Source of the DNA: Bacteroidia bacterium
Lineage (GTDB): Bacteria; Bacteroidota; Bacteroidia; Bacteroidales; Azobacteroidaceae
Direction: 5' to 3'
NCBI GenBank assembly: GCA_025999115.1
Contig: BNWW01000001.1
Location: 1-64,000, forward strand
DNA length: 64,000 nucleotides
A program made the position numbers and the translations under genes. Of the stretch, positions 43,621 to 53,566 are shown piece after piece (position 1 is the first letter of the stretch; each line of letters starts with the position of its first letter). The notes under the pieces were generated by a model, which was not told the origin of the DNA, ran no database searches, and saw only the letters and a list, made by a program, of their open reading frames with translations.

Positions 43621-46590
43621 TTATTCGATTTCAGTGCGAATCTGCGGATTCACCTTGATAAAACAATCTTTTACGGTTACGGTTTTCGGACTGGATGTAC
43701 AATCATTAGCGGAGTAAGTAATCGTGCTTGAACCTGTAGCTAATCCCTGGATTGTTCCCTTTACATAACTTGCGTCAGGCCCCAAATAAGTAATGATGAC
43801 ATATCCGTCGCCGCTGTTATTTGCCGGACGCGGATTGACGGGCAATGCACCGGAAACCGTAGTGTTGCCGGAAATGTAATTCATACCGCCTGCGCCGCCG
43901 GTAGCCTGACTGCTTGAGCCTGAAACACCACCGTAACCGCCGTAGGGATAGCCGCCGCCACCGCCGCCACCATCATATTTCAGGGGCCATAAAGCACCTG
44001 CAGCTCCAACGCCACCTATATGATCAGTTGTTGAATTTCCACCACTTGGAGCAACACTTTGATTTGTATCGGAAGCATCCATATAGGTACCGGACCCAGA
44101 AGAAAATAATAGTCCACTTTTACTGCCACCACCACCACCGGCAGCCAAAACAAGATTAGACACAGCTGTTCCGTTTCTTAATACACCGGAAGCGCTTCCT
44201 CCACCTCCACCGTAGGGAGCAAGACCTGATGATCCTCCAACACCTCCTGCACCGAAGTAAGTGCCGGCTCCTCCTGCAGAAGCGGCGCCTTTTTTCCCTA
44301 CCTGTATATAGAGGGTTGTGTTTGCCGCAAAATTAAAAGCGCCTTTTTTTGTTCCGCCTATACCGTAATTATTTAATAATAATAATGTTGCATAACCGTT
44401 ACCACCCCAAGCCTCTACATAGTAATAACCTGCAACAGGAACTACCCACGTTTGATTGCTTGCAAATTTATAGGTTTCTCCTTCAACCGGGGCGATGGTA
44501 GGATTGCTACTGTGCCACGTGCCGCCCGAAGGTGTCGCTGAAAGCGTTAATGTGCTGCCGGTGCAAACTGCATTATCCGAAGTGGTAATAACCGGAGTAG
44601 GATAAACGGTTACTGAGATAGGATTCGACATTGCACGGCAATTGTATGTATTAATATTGGAACTGTTTGCTACAACCAAACGATAATAACCGCTCTGTGT
44701 AACCGTATTACTTAACGAAATAGTGCCGTTGCTTGATGTTTTTTCCGTGCCGGCTACCGGAGACCAAAGGCTGGCATTGGTGATGTCGTTGGTGGTGCTG
44801 TATTCCCAACAGGCAACCAAATTATTTCCGAAAGCGACACCATCATCGGTATAATTTCCGGCAAGAATTACGTTATCGCAACCGGAAATGGACGCTCCCG
44901 ATGCAGGATTAGTCAGACTGATTGCAGGAGTACAAAACCGCACTTGGATGTCATCCAAAGCAAGGTCGTTTCCATTTCCACCCGGTGCATTATTTATTAT
45001 TTTCAAGATAACAGAGGAAGACGTAGTCGGGAAAGTAAATCCGTAACGATTCCAATTCCCAATATCCGTGCCGTTTGATGTTATATAATCCGGCCCGATA
45101 ATATCCGTGTTGTAGCTTGTAAGAAGCTGTGTAGGATTACTTCCATCGTAAACCTCAAAACGCAAATTGGGTTGTATTCTATCAGGATCTTGAACGATAT
45201 TGAGTATCCACGCCGAAAAATACAGGGTACTGCCGGAACACAAATTGTCTATTCTTAATTGATAAAATTGTCCCGGATCATAATCGGCATTGACAAACAT
45301 AAAATAACCTTTACCGGGATCATTTGGGTAAGTATGATCATCTACTTGTACCCATGCGTGATCTTCCCTGCAACTGTAAAGATATTCTTTTTGCAAGGAA
45401 TAGTTGCCGTCGCCTGAACCGCACTCATTAGGAGTAAAGCTGTAGGTTGTTAAACCGGATGCAAGTCCCTCGGTGGGAACGGTAGGATCGGTTGTTGCAT
45501 TTCCTCCGAAATCTTCCGAAAACAAGAGTGTGCCATTTTCATAAGAGTTGGCAACCGTGCAAGTTCCGCTTTTTATAACGATGGAGTTTGTGGAAGTAAT
45601 TGTAATTGTCTTGTTGGTTGTATTTACGGAAACACCGGTTATAGGATTTGCTGTTACCGTACTTGGTGCAACACCTGAAGTAGTATATGGGTTTACCGCT
45701 TGTACGGTATATGTGCCGGCCTCGTTGGTTGAAAAAGTGGTTCCGGAACCTACCGAAGCGCCACCTTTGTACCAATTGTAGGTAACTCCGGAAACAGGCG
45801 ACAACACCCGAAGCGTAGCATTGACACTACTGCACACATCCGTTTTGTCGGTTGCAATATAAACATGGTGCATATTGAAAGTGAGTTGTATTTTACCGCC
45901 ACCGCCGGCATCTCCGTTTTTGGTATTACTGATAGGAGAGCGGTATCCTTTTCCTCCTTGGTTGCCTCCGCTGTTAGTTGCTGCACCCCCGTCGGAATCT
46001 CTACCGTTACCGCCACCTTGACCCGTATTACCATTAGTATTGGTATCTCCTCCTGATGCGGTGCCGGCACTACCGCCAGCGCCTACACTACTCCCATTAC
46101 CGGCTCCACCGCCACCGCCGCCACCGGCTGAAATAGTAGCGCCATTGTAGGTAATGGAACTTGCTCCGCCGGGTCGTCCCGCACTGGAATTTCCACCATC
46201 ACTGCCGGGACCTCCGCCGCCGCGTCGCCCTATTTTAATAGTAGCTGCATATCCGACAGTTCCGCCAAAACCTTTCCCTGAATAAGCGCCCGAACCACCA
46301 CCACCGGGTCGTCCGCCAGCGGTATCCCAATCGTAATCGGAACCGCCGCCGCCGCCGCCGCCACCCCATACGTGGCCTGTGAAACCCCCCGCATTGGTTG
46401 GAACGGTGAATGAAGCGTCGTCGGAAACCGCACTTGTCGTGTTGTTGATCGTGCCGTTATTATTATAAATTACTGTGATCGTCGTTTTCGCACTTTGTGC
46501 TTGAACCGTGTTCCCCCATACGGAAATAACAGCAAGCACTCCGAAAATCAAGATGCGCTTGTATTGATATAAATTTTTCATTTTCCGCAT
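43621..46590 (-). CDS. Large secreted protein with two ALK-like glycine-rich domains
   Basis: 989 residues with a signal peptide (ILIFGVLAVISVWGNTVQAQ). Residues ~60-235 are a poly-glycine domain (HVWGGGGGGGGSDYDWD, then AGGGGGGGAGNGSSVGAGGS). Then come Ig-like segments (VTYNWYKGGASVGSGTTFS), a jelly-roll-like domain (~370-570; LYFSAWILNI, LALDDIQVRFC), and another Ig-like region. A second glycine-rich domain follows (~705-930; WVVPVAGYYYVEAWGGNGYA, FGAGGVGGSSGLAPYGGGGG). The W-VP-AG-Y-VEAWGG start and GxxIQVGKKG are typical of the Gly_rich (ALK/LTK-type) fold with poly-glycine helices. No T9SS sorting domain at the end. Probably a surface adhesin or matrix protein. Co-transcribed with the gene upstream (4-bp gap). 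Confidence 0.82.
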   Translation of the reverse strand: MRKMKNLYQYKRILIFGVLAVISVWGNTVQAQSAKTTITVIYNNNGTINNTTSAVSDDASFTVPTNAGGFTGHVWGGGGGGGGSDYDWDTAGGRPGGGGSGAYSGKGFGGTVGYAATIKIGRRGGGGPGSDGGNSSAGRPGGASSITYNGATISAGGGGGGGAGNGSSVGAGGSAGTASGGDTNTNGNTGQGGGNGRDSDGGAATNSGGNQGGKGYRSPISNTKNGDAGGGGKIQLTFNMHHVYIATDKTDVCSSVNATLRVLSPVSGVTYNWYKGGASVGSGTTFSTNEAGTYTVQAVNPYTTSGVAPSTVTANPITGVSVNTTNKTITITSTNSIVIKSGTCTVANSYENGTLLFSEDFGGNATTDPTVPTEGLASGLTTYSFTPNECGSGDGNYSLQKEYLYSCREDHAWVQVDDHTYPNDPGKGYFMFVNADYDPGQFYQLRIDNLCSGSTLYFSAWILNIVQDPDRIQPNLRFEVYDGSNPTQLLTSYNTDIIGPDYITSNGTDIGNWNRYGFTFPTTSSSVILKIINNAPGGNGNDLALDDIQVRFCTPAISLTNPASGASISGCDNVILAGNYTDDGVAFGNNLVACWEYSTTNDITNASLWSPVAGTEKTSSNGTISLSNTVTQSGYYRLVVANSSNINTYNCRAMSNPISVTVYPTPVITTSDNAVCTGSTLTLSATPSGGTWHSSNPTIAPVEGETYKFASNQTWVVPVAGYYYVEAWGGNGYATLLLLNNYGIGGTKKGAFNFAANTTLYIQVGKKGAASAGGAGTYFGAGGVGGSSGLAPYGGGGGSASGVLRNGTAVSNLVLAAGGGGGSKSGLLFSSGSGTYMDASDTNQSVAPSGGNSTTDHIGGVGAAGALWPLKYDGGGGGGGYPYGGYGGVSGSSSQATGGAGGMNYISGNTTVSGALPVNPRPANNSGDGYVIITYLGPDASYVKGTIQGLATGSSTITYSANDCTSSPKTVTVKDCFIKVNPQIRTEIE

Positions 46591-46594
46591 TCTT

Positions 46595-47311
46595 TTATTT
46601 GCGTACCAACATAATATTAATAAAACTATCGGCCGGTGTAACTGCTACTTGCGGAGTATAAGTCATAATTCCGGTTGCCGGATCGATGCTGTTAATTGTT
46701 ATGATGGTGCTGTTGTAATAAGTAACTACATAATCGAAATCGGTTGCCACATCACTGTCGTGGTCTGCTACCGTTACTACTGCGCCCGTACTGCTGAAAT
46801 ACGAAGTTCCGTAAGATGCCGGACAATAAGCGGCTTTATAAATATCGTATAAATTAACGGTTTTAGAAGTGCCTACCGCTCCCCATGCCAGATTGAACGA
46901 GGGTAGCCAGATGGTTTCGCCGGATATGGCGGTTGTGGCAGGAACAGAGGTTGCTGGTTTTTCCCATGAAAGGCCGTTCCAAACATAAATGCCGACTTCA
47001 AATCCCGAATCGTTGATGTTATAAACGGTTAAACCGGCGTGGCGAAGTTTGGTTTGATTGTCGGCGTCGGTGATAAACGGTTGGAGTGAGGTGGCTGATG
47101 TTAATTTTACGCGCGGTAATAATAATCCGCCAACGGTTGATGTGATGTTGTTGTCGTCGGATACGGAGGTGAGTGTTCCGTCGATTTGTTGTGTTTTTAG
47201 ATCCAATAAAGCGGCTAATTCGGGATCATGATCCATCCCAATTGTAATTTGTGCTTGAGACACTGTGGTTAAAATACACAATAACGCTGTTAAAAAAAAT
47301 ACTTTCTTCAT
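46595..47311 (-). CDS. Secreted partner of the glycine-rich protein
   Basis: 238 residues with a signal peptide (FFLTALLCILTTVSQAQ). The N-terminal half has the common Bacteroidota surface module: ITIGMDHDPELAALLDLKTQ, GGLLLPRVKLTS, LTVYNINDSGFEVGIYVWNG. The C-terminal half (~130-238) is a beta-rich domain not recognised (TYTPQVAVTPADSFINIMLV). It lies 4 bp upstream of the glycine-rich gene, so both are likely exported together. Function unknown. Confidence 0.75.
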   Translation of the reverse strand: MKKVFFLTALLCILTTVSQAQITIGMDHDPELAALLDLKTQQIDGTLTSVSDDNNITSTVGGLLLPRVKLTSATSLQPFITDADNQTKLRHAGLTVYNINDSGFEVGIYVWNGLSWEKPATSVPATTAISGETIWLPSFNLAWGAVGTSKTVNLYDIYKAAYCPASYGTSYFSSTGAVVTVADHDSDVATDFDYVVTYYNSTIITINSIDPATGIMTYTPQVAVTPADSFINIMLVRK

Positions 47312-47377
47312 TTTTTATAATTGTTTATTATTATTTCAAATTCTAATGGCAACTATACAAAAATCGTGCCAACGCGA

Positions 47378-48211
47378 TTAAACGACGATTTCACCCTCAA
47401 AAACCTTTACCGCAGGGCCTGTCATCAATACATGATTGGTTTCGGCGTTCCATTCCAATTCCAAATCGCCGCCCAAAAGTTGGATGACGGCTTTGCGTTC
47501 TAATTTTCCATTTAAAACGGCGGCTACCAAAGTAGCGCAGGCGCCGGTTCCGCAGGCTTGCGTTTCGCCGCTTCCGCGTTCCCAAACACGCATTTTAGCT
47601 ACATCAGGCGATACGATTTCTACAAATTCGGTATTCGTTTTTTCGGGAAACATCGGATGATTTTCGATTTTACGGCCGATTTTTTCGATTTCCAAATTCT
47701 TAATATTATCCATGAAGATGACCGCGTGCGGATTGCCCATCGAAACGGCTGTCAGGGCTAATTTTTCGGGTTCAAAATCAATTGTTTCATTTATTAAATT
47801 TTCGTCGTTCCAAATAACGGGAATGTGTTTTGTATTCAAAACCGGTTCGCCCATATCGACTTTCACTTTTTCGATTTTTCCGTTTACCGGGAACAGTTCC
47901 AAAATTTTTACGCCGGCTTTGGTTTCCAAGGTAATCACATTTTTTTGCGTGTAACCCTTATCATACACATATTTACCGACACAACGCGCCGCATTGCCGC
48001 ACATTTGAGCTTCGGAGCCGTCGGCGTTGAACATCCGCATCCTGAAATCGCTCGTTTCGGAGGGGAGAATCAACACCAAACCGTCGGATCCGATGCCTTT
48101 GTGGCGGTCGCTCACTTTGACAGTCAATTCTTCGGGATTCAAAACTGTTTCGCGGAAGCCATCGATATACACGTAATCGTTGCCTGCGCCGTGCATTTTT
48201 GTAAATCGCAT
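47378..48211 (-). CDS. dapF: Diaminopimelate epimerase
   Basis: 277 residues from [19 protein letters not shown]. The longer ORF (to 48424) runs through the divergent gene and is rejected because the promoter box (48245-48238) lies upstream of 48211. Catalytic cysteines are in [13 protein letters not shown] (about 75) and [14 protein letters not shown] (about 220). It converts LL- to meso-diaminopimelate for peptidoglycan and lysine. Complete. Confidence 0.96.
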   Translation of the reverse strand: MRFTKMHGAGNDYVYIDGFRETVLNPEELTVKVSDRHKGIGSDGLVLILPSETSDFRMRMFNADGSEAQMCGNAARCVGKYVYDKGYTQKNVITLETKAGVKILELFPVNGKIEKVKVDMGEPVLNTKHIPVIWNDENLINETIDFEPEKLALTAVSMGNPHAVIFMDNIKNLEIEKIGRKIENHPMFPEKTNTEFVEIVSPDVAKMRVWERGSGETQACGTGACATLVAAVLNGKLERKAVIQLLGGDLELEWNAETNHVLMTGPAVKVFEGEIVV

Positions 48212-48237
48212 ATTCTTAATAATTCTAAAAAGAGCTA

Positions 48238-48266
48238 CAAAGATAAGCATATTATTTTTATCTTTG
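48238..48266. promoter_or_regulatory. Divergent -7 boxes of dapF and the HD-domain gene
   Basis: TATCTTTG on the minus strand (48245-48238) for dapF and TATCTTTG on the plus strand (48259-48266) for the HD gene, separated by 13 bp. Confidence 0.6.
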
Positions 48267-48286
48267 CAGCTTCTTATGAAAATCGG

Positions 48287-48826
48287 ATGACGGCCATAGA
48301 AATAATCCATAAATATTACCGCGAGGGAAGCGAATTGTATGCGATTTTGGTTTCGCACAGTTACGCTGTGGCCGAAAAAGCGTTGGTTATTGCCGAAAAT
48401 CATCCCGAATTGTCTATCGATCAATCTTTTACAAAGGAAGCCGCTTTATTGCACGACATTGGAATATTCCTGACCGATGCGCCGGAAATCCATTGTTTCG
48501 GTTCGTATCCTTATATTTGCCACGGCTATTTGGGCGCCGATTTGTTGCGGAAAGAAGGTTGGGATAAACATGCCTTGGTTTGCGAACGGCACACGGGAAC
48601 CGGTTTAACGCTCGAAAATATTATTCAAAACCGTTTGCCTTTGCCGCATCGCGCGATGTTGCCCGGAACCATCGAAGAAAAATTAGTTTGTTTTGCCGAT
48701 AAGTTTTTTTCCAAATCGAAACCCGAAAAGGAAAAATCGCCTGATAAAATCCGGAAATCCATGGAAAAGTACGGCGCCGATTCGGTGGTGCGTTGGGATG
48801 AATTAGTTAAATTATTTTTGGGGTGA
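48287..48826 (+). CDS. HD-domain protein
   Basis: 179 residues. [20 protein letters not shown], then [20 protein letters not shown] with the HD pair, then [13 protein letters not shown] and RHTGTGLT provide the metal-binding histidines of an HD phosphohydrolase. The start at 48287 follows the promoter box by 20 nt; longer ORFs to the left are antisense to dapF. Its stop overlaps the lptD start (TGATG). Substrate unknown; similar proteins are annotated as phosphohydrolases. Confidence 0.88.
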   Translation: MTAIEIIHKYYREGSELYAILVSHSYAVAEKALVIAENHPELSIDQSFTKEAALLHDIGIFLTDAPEIHCFGSYPYICHGYLGADLLRKEGWDKHALVCERHTGTGLTLENIIQNRLPLPHRAMLPGTIEEKLVCFADKFFSKSKPEKEKSPDKIRKSMEKYGADSVVRWDELVKLFLG

Positions 48827-51555
48827 TGAAAAAGTATTGTTTCATTATCGGCTTGTTGAGCGGATTCACGCTTCTTTCTTTTGCTCAAGAAATTATTCCG
48901 GTTTCTAATGATTCGATTATTCAAAATACTGATTCTATTGCTTTAAAAGTTGATTCGATTCCTAAAAAAACGGATGCCATTGATGCGCCTGTTCAATATG
49001 CCGCCAAAGATTCGATGGTGATGGTTTTAGACGGACATAATATGGTGTATCTTTTCGGCGAAGGTTTGGTGCAATACAAAGATTTGAATCTGACGGGCGA
49101 ATACATCGAAGTGGATGCCGACAACAACGCTGTTTATGCCACGTTCTCTTTGGATTCGGTGGGCGAAGAATTTGGATATCCCGTTTTCAAACAAGGAGAT
49201 ACGCAATACGAAATGAAAACGGCGCGTTACAATTTCAAATCGAAAAAAATGAAAGTAACCGACGTGATTACCCAACAAGGCGAAGGATTTGTTACCGCCG
49301 GCGAAACCAAAAAAATGCCCAACGACGAAATGTATATGGTCAATGGCCGCTATACTACTTGCGACGAACACGAGCATCCGCATTTTTACCTCCAAATGAC
49401 CAAAGCCAAGATGCGGCCGAAGAAAAATATCGTTGTCGGCCCGGCTTATTTAGTCGTGGAAGATGTGCCTTTGCCGGTGGCGATTCCGTTCGGATTTTTC
49501 CCGTTTTCCGAAAATTATTCGTCGGGCGTTTTGATGCCGACTTACGGCGACGAAATGCAACGCGGATTTTCTTTGCGCGACGGCGGTTATTATTTCGCCA
49601 TCAACGATTATGTGGATTTGGCGCTGACGGGCGAGATTTATACGCGCGGTTCGTGGGGATTAAACGCTCAATCGAGTTACCGGAAGCGTTATAAGTTTTC
49701 GGGACAAGTGAGCGCAAATTACCGTGTAACCATTACCGGCGAAAAGGACGAACAAGATTACAGCAAATCGACCGATTTCCGCTTGAATTGGAGTCATACG
49801 CAAGATGCGAAAGCCAATCCGTTCAGTACGTTTTCGGCGAGCGTGAATTTTTCGACCAGCTCGTATGCTAAAAATGATTTAACCAGTTTGTATTCAAACG
49901 ACTATACGCAAAATACCAAATCATCGACCATCAATTACAGTCTTCGGCCGGCCGGAAGTCCGTTTTCATTCAACGCAAATGCATCGATCAATCAAATTTC
50001 CAAAGACACTACTTTAAGCGTTACTTTGCCGAATTTGACGATTACGATGCGCGAAGTTTATCCTTTCCAACGGAAAGAACAAATCGGTAAGCCCCGTTGG
50101 TACGAAAATATTCGAATGAGTTACAACGGATTGATAGCCAACAGTATCCGAAATGTGAAAGAATACGATTTCTTCCAAAAAAATCTGATTAAGGATTGGC
50201 AAAACGGCGTTCAACACCGGATTCCGATTTCGGCTTCGTTTACCTTATTTAAAAATATCACGATTACGCCGAATGTTACGTACAACGAAAACTGGTATTT
50301 CAGCAAAATCGACCAAAAATACGATGATGTACTCAAACGCGCCGTTCCGGCCGATACCACTTACGGTTTTTATCGTATTTTTAATTACAGCGGAAGCATG
50401 AGCGCCCAAACCAAGTTGTATGGAATGTTCAAACCTCTGCCGTTTTTTGGCAAATGGACTGAAAAAACCATTATCCGTCACGTCTTTACGCCGAGTGTTT
50501 CATTTTCGGGTGCGCCCGATTTTTCGGATAAAACTTATGGTTATTACAAAGATCTTTATTATCTTCATGACGGTCAAGTAGATACGATTAATTATTCGCC
50601 TTATGCGCATAATCTTTGGGGCGTGCCGGGACGGGGAAAATCGGGCGCCTTGAGTTTCAGTTTGGATAACAATTTGGAAATGAAAGTTCCGATAGCCGGT
50701 ACCGATTCGACCCGAAAAATCAGTCTGATCGATCAATTCCGCATCGGAATGAATTATAATTTCTTGGCCGATTCGATGAATTGGTCGGATATGAATGTTA
50801 CGCTCCGGTTGAAATTGTTCGGTAAATCGGCCATCACGCTCAACGGGATTTTCGATACTTATACTTATGTTCCCGATGCAACCAATCCGAAAATCGGCCG
50901 CCGGGTAAATGTGCCGCGTTGGGAAGCCGGAAAAGGATTCGGCCGTTTGCGTTCAACCGGCGCTTCGTATTCCTATACGCTCAATGCCGAATCGTTCAAA
51001 AAGCTATTCGCTTTGTTTGGTGGAAAAGAAAATTCTCCGGACGATGAATCTGATATGGAAATGACGGATACCGACATCGAAAGCGCGAATACCATGGCAG
51101 TGGACGATCACTTGGCCGCTGCAAAATCATCATCGCTCCGCAAATCCAAAGAAAAATCGGGCGACTATGATATCGACGGTTATTTGATGACCAATATTCC
51201 ATGGAACGTCAATTTTTCGTATTCGATGAGTCTCGGTTACGGCGAGTTTAACAGCGATAAGCGCGAATACGATTACCGGCTTTCGCATACTTTGGGGATT
51301 TCGGGCAGTATTAGTCCCACCAAAGGTTGGAGTCTCAATTTTAATACGAGTTACGATTTTGATAACCGGAAATTTGCGACGATGCAGTGTTCGATTTCGC
51401 GGCAGATGCACTGCTGGTCGATGTCGGCAAGTGTGATTCCGGTGGGGCCTTATCAATCCTATAATTTTACGATTGCCGTTAATTCTTCGTTGTTGCAGGA
51501 TTTGAAATATACGCAGAGTAGTAATTACCGGGATTCGATGAATTGGGGAGATTAG
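48826..51555 (+). CDS. lptD: LPS assembly protein LptD-like
   Basis: About 909 residues. Signal peptide (IIGLLSGFTLLSFAQ), then a beta-jellyroll (OstA/LptA-like, about 60-200; YLFGEGLVQYKDLNLTGEYI, FKSKKMKVTDVITQQGEGFV). The LptD linker PVAIPFGFFPFSENYSSGVL is followed by a large barrel to the end. It forms the outer-membrane translocon for LPS, with a partner LptE elsewhere. A region of acidic and serine-rich insertion (about 735-790) is unusual but seen in Bacteroidota. ATG at 48826 is used; GTG at 48823 would be in frame. Coupled to the HD gene. Confidence 0.9.
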   Translation: MKKYCFIIGLLSGFTLLSFAQEIIPVSNDSIIQNTDSIALKVDSIPKKTDAIDAPVQYAAKDSMVMVLDGHNMVYLFGEGLVQYKDLNLTGEYIEVDADNNAVYATFSLDSVGEEFGYPVFKQGDTQYEMKTARYNFKSKKMKVTDVITQQGEGFVTAGETKKMPNDEMYMVNGRYTTCDEHEHPHFYLQMTKAKMRPKKNIVVGPAYLVVEDVPLPVAIPFGFFPFSENYSSGVLMPTYGDEMQRGFSLRDGGYYFAINDYVDLALTGEIYTRGSWGLNAQSSYRKRYKFSGQVSANYRVTITGEKDEQDYSKSTDFRLNWSHTQDAKANPFSTFSASVNFSTSSYAKNDLTSLYSNDYTQNTKSSTINYSLRPAGSPFSFNANASINQISKDTTLSVTLPNLTITMREVYPFQRKEQIGKPRWYENIRMSYNGLIANSIRNVKEYDFFQKNLIKDWQNGVQHRIPISASFTLFKNITITPNVTYNENWYFSKIDQKYDDVLKRAVPADTTYGFYRIFNYSGSMSAQTKLYGMFKPLPFFGKWTEKTIIRHVFTPSVSFSGAPDFSDKTYGYYKDLYYLHDGQVDTINYSPYAHNLWGVPGRGKSGALSFSLDNNLEMKVPIAGTDSTRKISLIDQFRIGMNYNFLADSMNWSDMNVTLRLKLFGKSAITLNGIFDTYTYVPDATNPKIGRRVNVPRWEAGKGFGRLRSTGASYSYTLNAESFKKLFALFGGKENSPDDESDMEMTDTDIESANTMAVDDHLAAAKSSSLRKSKEKSGDYDIDGYLMTNIPWNVNFSYSMSLGYGEFNSDKREYDYRLSHTLGISGSISPTKGWSLNFNTSYDFDNRKFATMQCSISRQMHCWSMSASVIPVGPYQSYNFTIAVNSSLLQDLKYTQSSNYRDSMNWGD

Positions 51556-51600
51556 TTTAAATTACGGATTAGAAATTACGAATTGAAAAAATGTTAGTGT

Positions 51601-52263
51601 ATGGATGTGAAGATTGAAGAATCGTGGAAGCAGCGATTGACGCCGGAGTTTGAAAAGCCGTATTTTGCTGATTTGGTTAAGTTTGTGAAAGACGAATATT
51701 CGCGCTACACGATTTATCCGAAGGGAAATTTGATATTTAATGCGTTTGCGAAAACGCCTTTCGACCAAGTGAAAGTCGTTATTTTAGGACAAGATCCGTA
51801 TCATGAGCCTCAACAAGCGCACGGTTTGTGTTTCTCTGTAAACGACGGAATTGCTTTACCGCCGTCCTTGCAAAATATTTACAAGGAATTGCAGGATGAT
51901 TTGGGCGTTACGCAGCCGACTTCCGGAAATTTGGAACGTTGGGCGGAGCAAGGCGTTTTGTTGCTCAATGCAACTTTGACGGTTCGCGCGCATCAAGCCG
52001 GATCGCATCAAAATCGCGGTTGGGAAGCGTTTACCGATGCGGCGATTCATGCTTTGGCGGCCGAAAAAGAACATTTGGTGTTTATTTTGTGGGGATCGTA
52101 TGCGCAACGGAAAGGCGCGTTTATTGATCCGGGGAAACATTTGATTATTAAGTCGGTGCATCCGTCGCCTTTGTCGGTTTATCGCGGATTTTTTGGGAGT
52201 AAACCGTTTAGCCAAGCGAATGAGTATTTGGTTCGGAATGGAGGGGCGGCGATTCAGTGGTAG
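51601..52263 (+). CDS. ung: Uracil-DNA glycosylase
   Basis: 220 residues, family 1 UDG that excises uracil from DNA. Seen: the water-activating loop VVILGQDPYHEPQQAHGLCF (catalytic Asp), LLLNATLTVRAHQAGSHQNR, VFILWGSYAQRKGAFI and the DNA-intercalation loop SVHPSPLSVYRGFFGS. Complete. Stands between lptD and tRNA-Gln. Confidence 0.97.
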   Translation: MDVKIEESWKQRLTPEFEKPYFADLVKFVKDEYSRYTIYPKGNLIFNAFAKTPFDQVKVVILGQDPYHEPQQAHGLCFSVNDGIALPPSLQNIYKELQDDLGVTQPTSGNLERWAEQGVLLLNATLTVRAHQAGSHQNRGWEAFTDAAIHALAAEKEHLVFILWGSYAQRKGAFIDPGKHLIIKSVHPSPLSVYRGFFGSKPFSQANEYLVRNGGAAIQW

Positions 52264-52357
52264 TAAATGTCGATTTCGATTAAATTTCCTTCAAAATTAT
52301 TTGCACGAATCAATAAAAAGCCATATCTTTGCAGCGCTTTTTAGGAAAGTGCGGTTT

Positions 52358-52428
52358 TGTCCCATGGTGTAATGGTAGCACTGCAGTTTTTGGTACTGCC
52401 TGACTAGGTTCGAGTCCTGGTGGGACAA
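52358..52428 (+). tRNA. tRNA-Gln (anticodon TTG)
   Basis: Cloverleaf of 71 nt: acceptor TGTCCCA/TGGGACA with discriminator A at 52428, D-arm with AATGGTAGC, anticodon stem GCAGT/ACTGC and loop TTTTGGT (anticodon TTG), T-arm CTAGG/CCTGG with TTCGAGT. No CCA is encoded. A TATCTTTG box (about 52324-52331) lies upstream. Confidence 0.93.
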
Positions 52429-52441
52429 CAGTGAAAATCCT

Positions 52442-53524
52442 ATGAAAATTCCATATTTATTTATTTTTCTGTCGTTTATTGGGTATTTCAATTTGAATGC
52501 CCAAGAAATTACTTTGCTTTTTGCCGGCGATGCGATGCAACATCAAAAACAATTGGATGCGGCGTATCGCAATGGAAAATACGATTATTCGTCTTATTTT
52601 CAGCATATTCAGCCGGAAATTGAGGCGGCGGATTTGGCCGTTGTGAATTTGGAAACGACTTTGGGTGGAAAACCTTACAAAGGCTATCCGATGTTCTGTT
52701 CGCCCGATGCTTTTGCAGAAGCGTTGAAAGCGGCTGGTTTTGATGTTTTCCTCAATGCTAACAATCACATTTTAGACCGTTTTTCCAAAGGAATTAACCG
52801 TACTTTGAATGTCTTGGATTCGTTGAATGTTCAACACACCGGCGTGTTTCGCGATTCCGTTGAACGGGCGTTGCATTACCCGCTGATTATCGAGCAAAAA
52901 GGGATTCGCATCGCATTTCTGAATTATACTTACGCTACCAATGGCATTGAAGTTTCGCCGCCCGTTGTTGTGAATTATATTGATACGATTCAAATGAAGC
53001 GCGATATTCAAAAAGCTAAAAATCAATTCGCGGATGTGATTATCGCCAATATGCACTGGGGCGACGAATACAAATTATTGCCGAATCGGACGCAGAAAAA
53101 ATTGGCGCGATTTCTTGTCCGGGAAGGCGTTGATATTGTGATGGGTTCGCATCCGCACGTTGTTCAACCGTCGTTGGCATTAAGCGATTCGACGGGGCAA
53201 ATTAATCATTTAATTATTTATTCGTTGGGAAATTTCGTTTCAGGAATGACGGCTGTGAATACCGACGGCGGGCAAATGATTAAAATTGTTCTCCGCAAAC
53301 AGTGGAATCACATTCAAATTGTTTCTTGTCAATATTCATTAATCTATACGGCGCGAATCAAAAACGGGAATTACTTGGATTATACTTTGATTCCGGTTTT
53401 ATCTCCGGTGGAATTGGATGAGGCGAATCGATTCAGGATGAAGCGGTTTTCGGATAATGCGCGGAAGAGTTTTGAGGAAAATAATCGGGGCGTTTTTGAG
53501 GATCAGCATTCGGTTAAACATTAA
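52442..53524 (+). CDS. CapA-family (poly-gamma-glutamate synthesis-like) metallophosphatase
   Basis: 360 residues with a signal peptide (LFIFLSFIGYFNLNAQ). PGA_cap/CapA domain: ITLLFAGDAMQHQKQLDAAY, ADLAVVNLETTLGGKPYKGY, FLNANNHILDRFSKGI, IIANMHWGDEYKL and MGSHPHVVQP give the calcineurin-like metal residues. Despite the name, most members lack a polyglutamate operon, as here. Likely an exported phosphoesterase of the envelope. Starts 13 bp after the tRNA. Confidence 0.88.
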   Translation: MKIPYLFIFLSFIGYFNLNAQEITLLFAGDAMQHQKQLDAAYRNGKYDYSSYFQHIQPEIEAADLAVVNLETTLGGKPYKGYPMFCSPDAFAEALKAAGFDVFLNANNHILDRFSKGINRTLNVLDSLNVQHTGVFRDSVERALHYPLIIEQKGIRIAFLNYTYATNGIEVSPPVVVNYIDTIQMKRDIQKAKNQFADVIIANMHWGDEYKLLPNRTQKKLARFLVREGVDIVMGSHPHVVQPSLALSDSTGQINHLIIYSLGNFVSGMTAVNTDGGQMIKIVLRKQWNHIQIVSCQYSLIYTARIKNGNYLDYTLIPVLSPVELDEANRFRMKRFSDNARKSFEENNRGVFEDQHSVKH

Positions 53525-53566
53525 TTTACCGTTAAACACTATTCCGCTAAATTAATGAATGATGAT

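Noticed and set aside
43914..46070. Several ORFs on both strands inside the glycine-rich gene
   Set aside because: They are shadows of GGN repeats read in other frames.
47825..48286. Long ORF extension (154 codons) in front of the HD-domain gene
   Set aside because: It is antisense to dapF, and a clear promoter box (48259-48266) lies just upstream of the ATG at 48287.
48212..48424. N-terminal extension of dapF by 71 codons
   Set aside because: It runs across the divergent promoter and the HD gene; family proteins start at [16 protein letters not shown] sequence.
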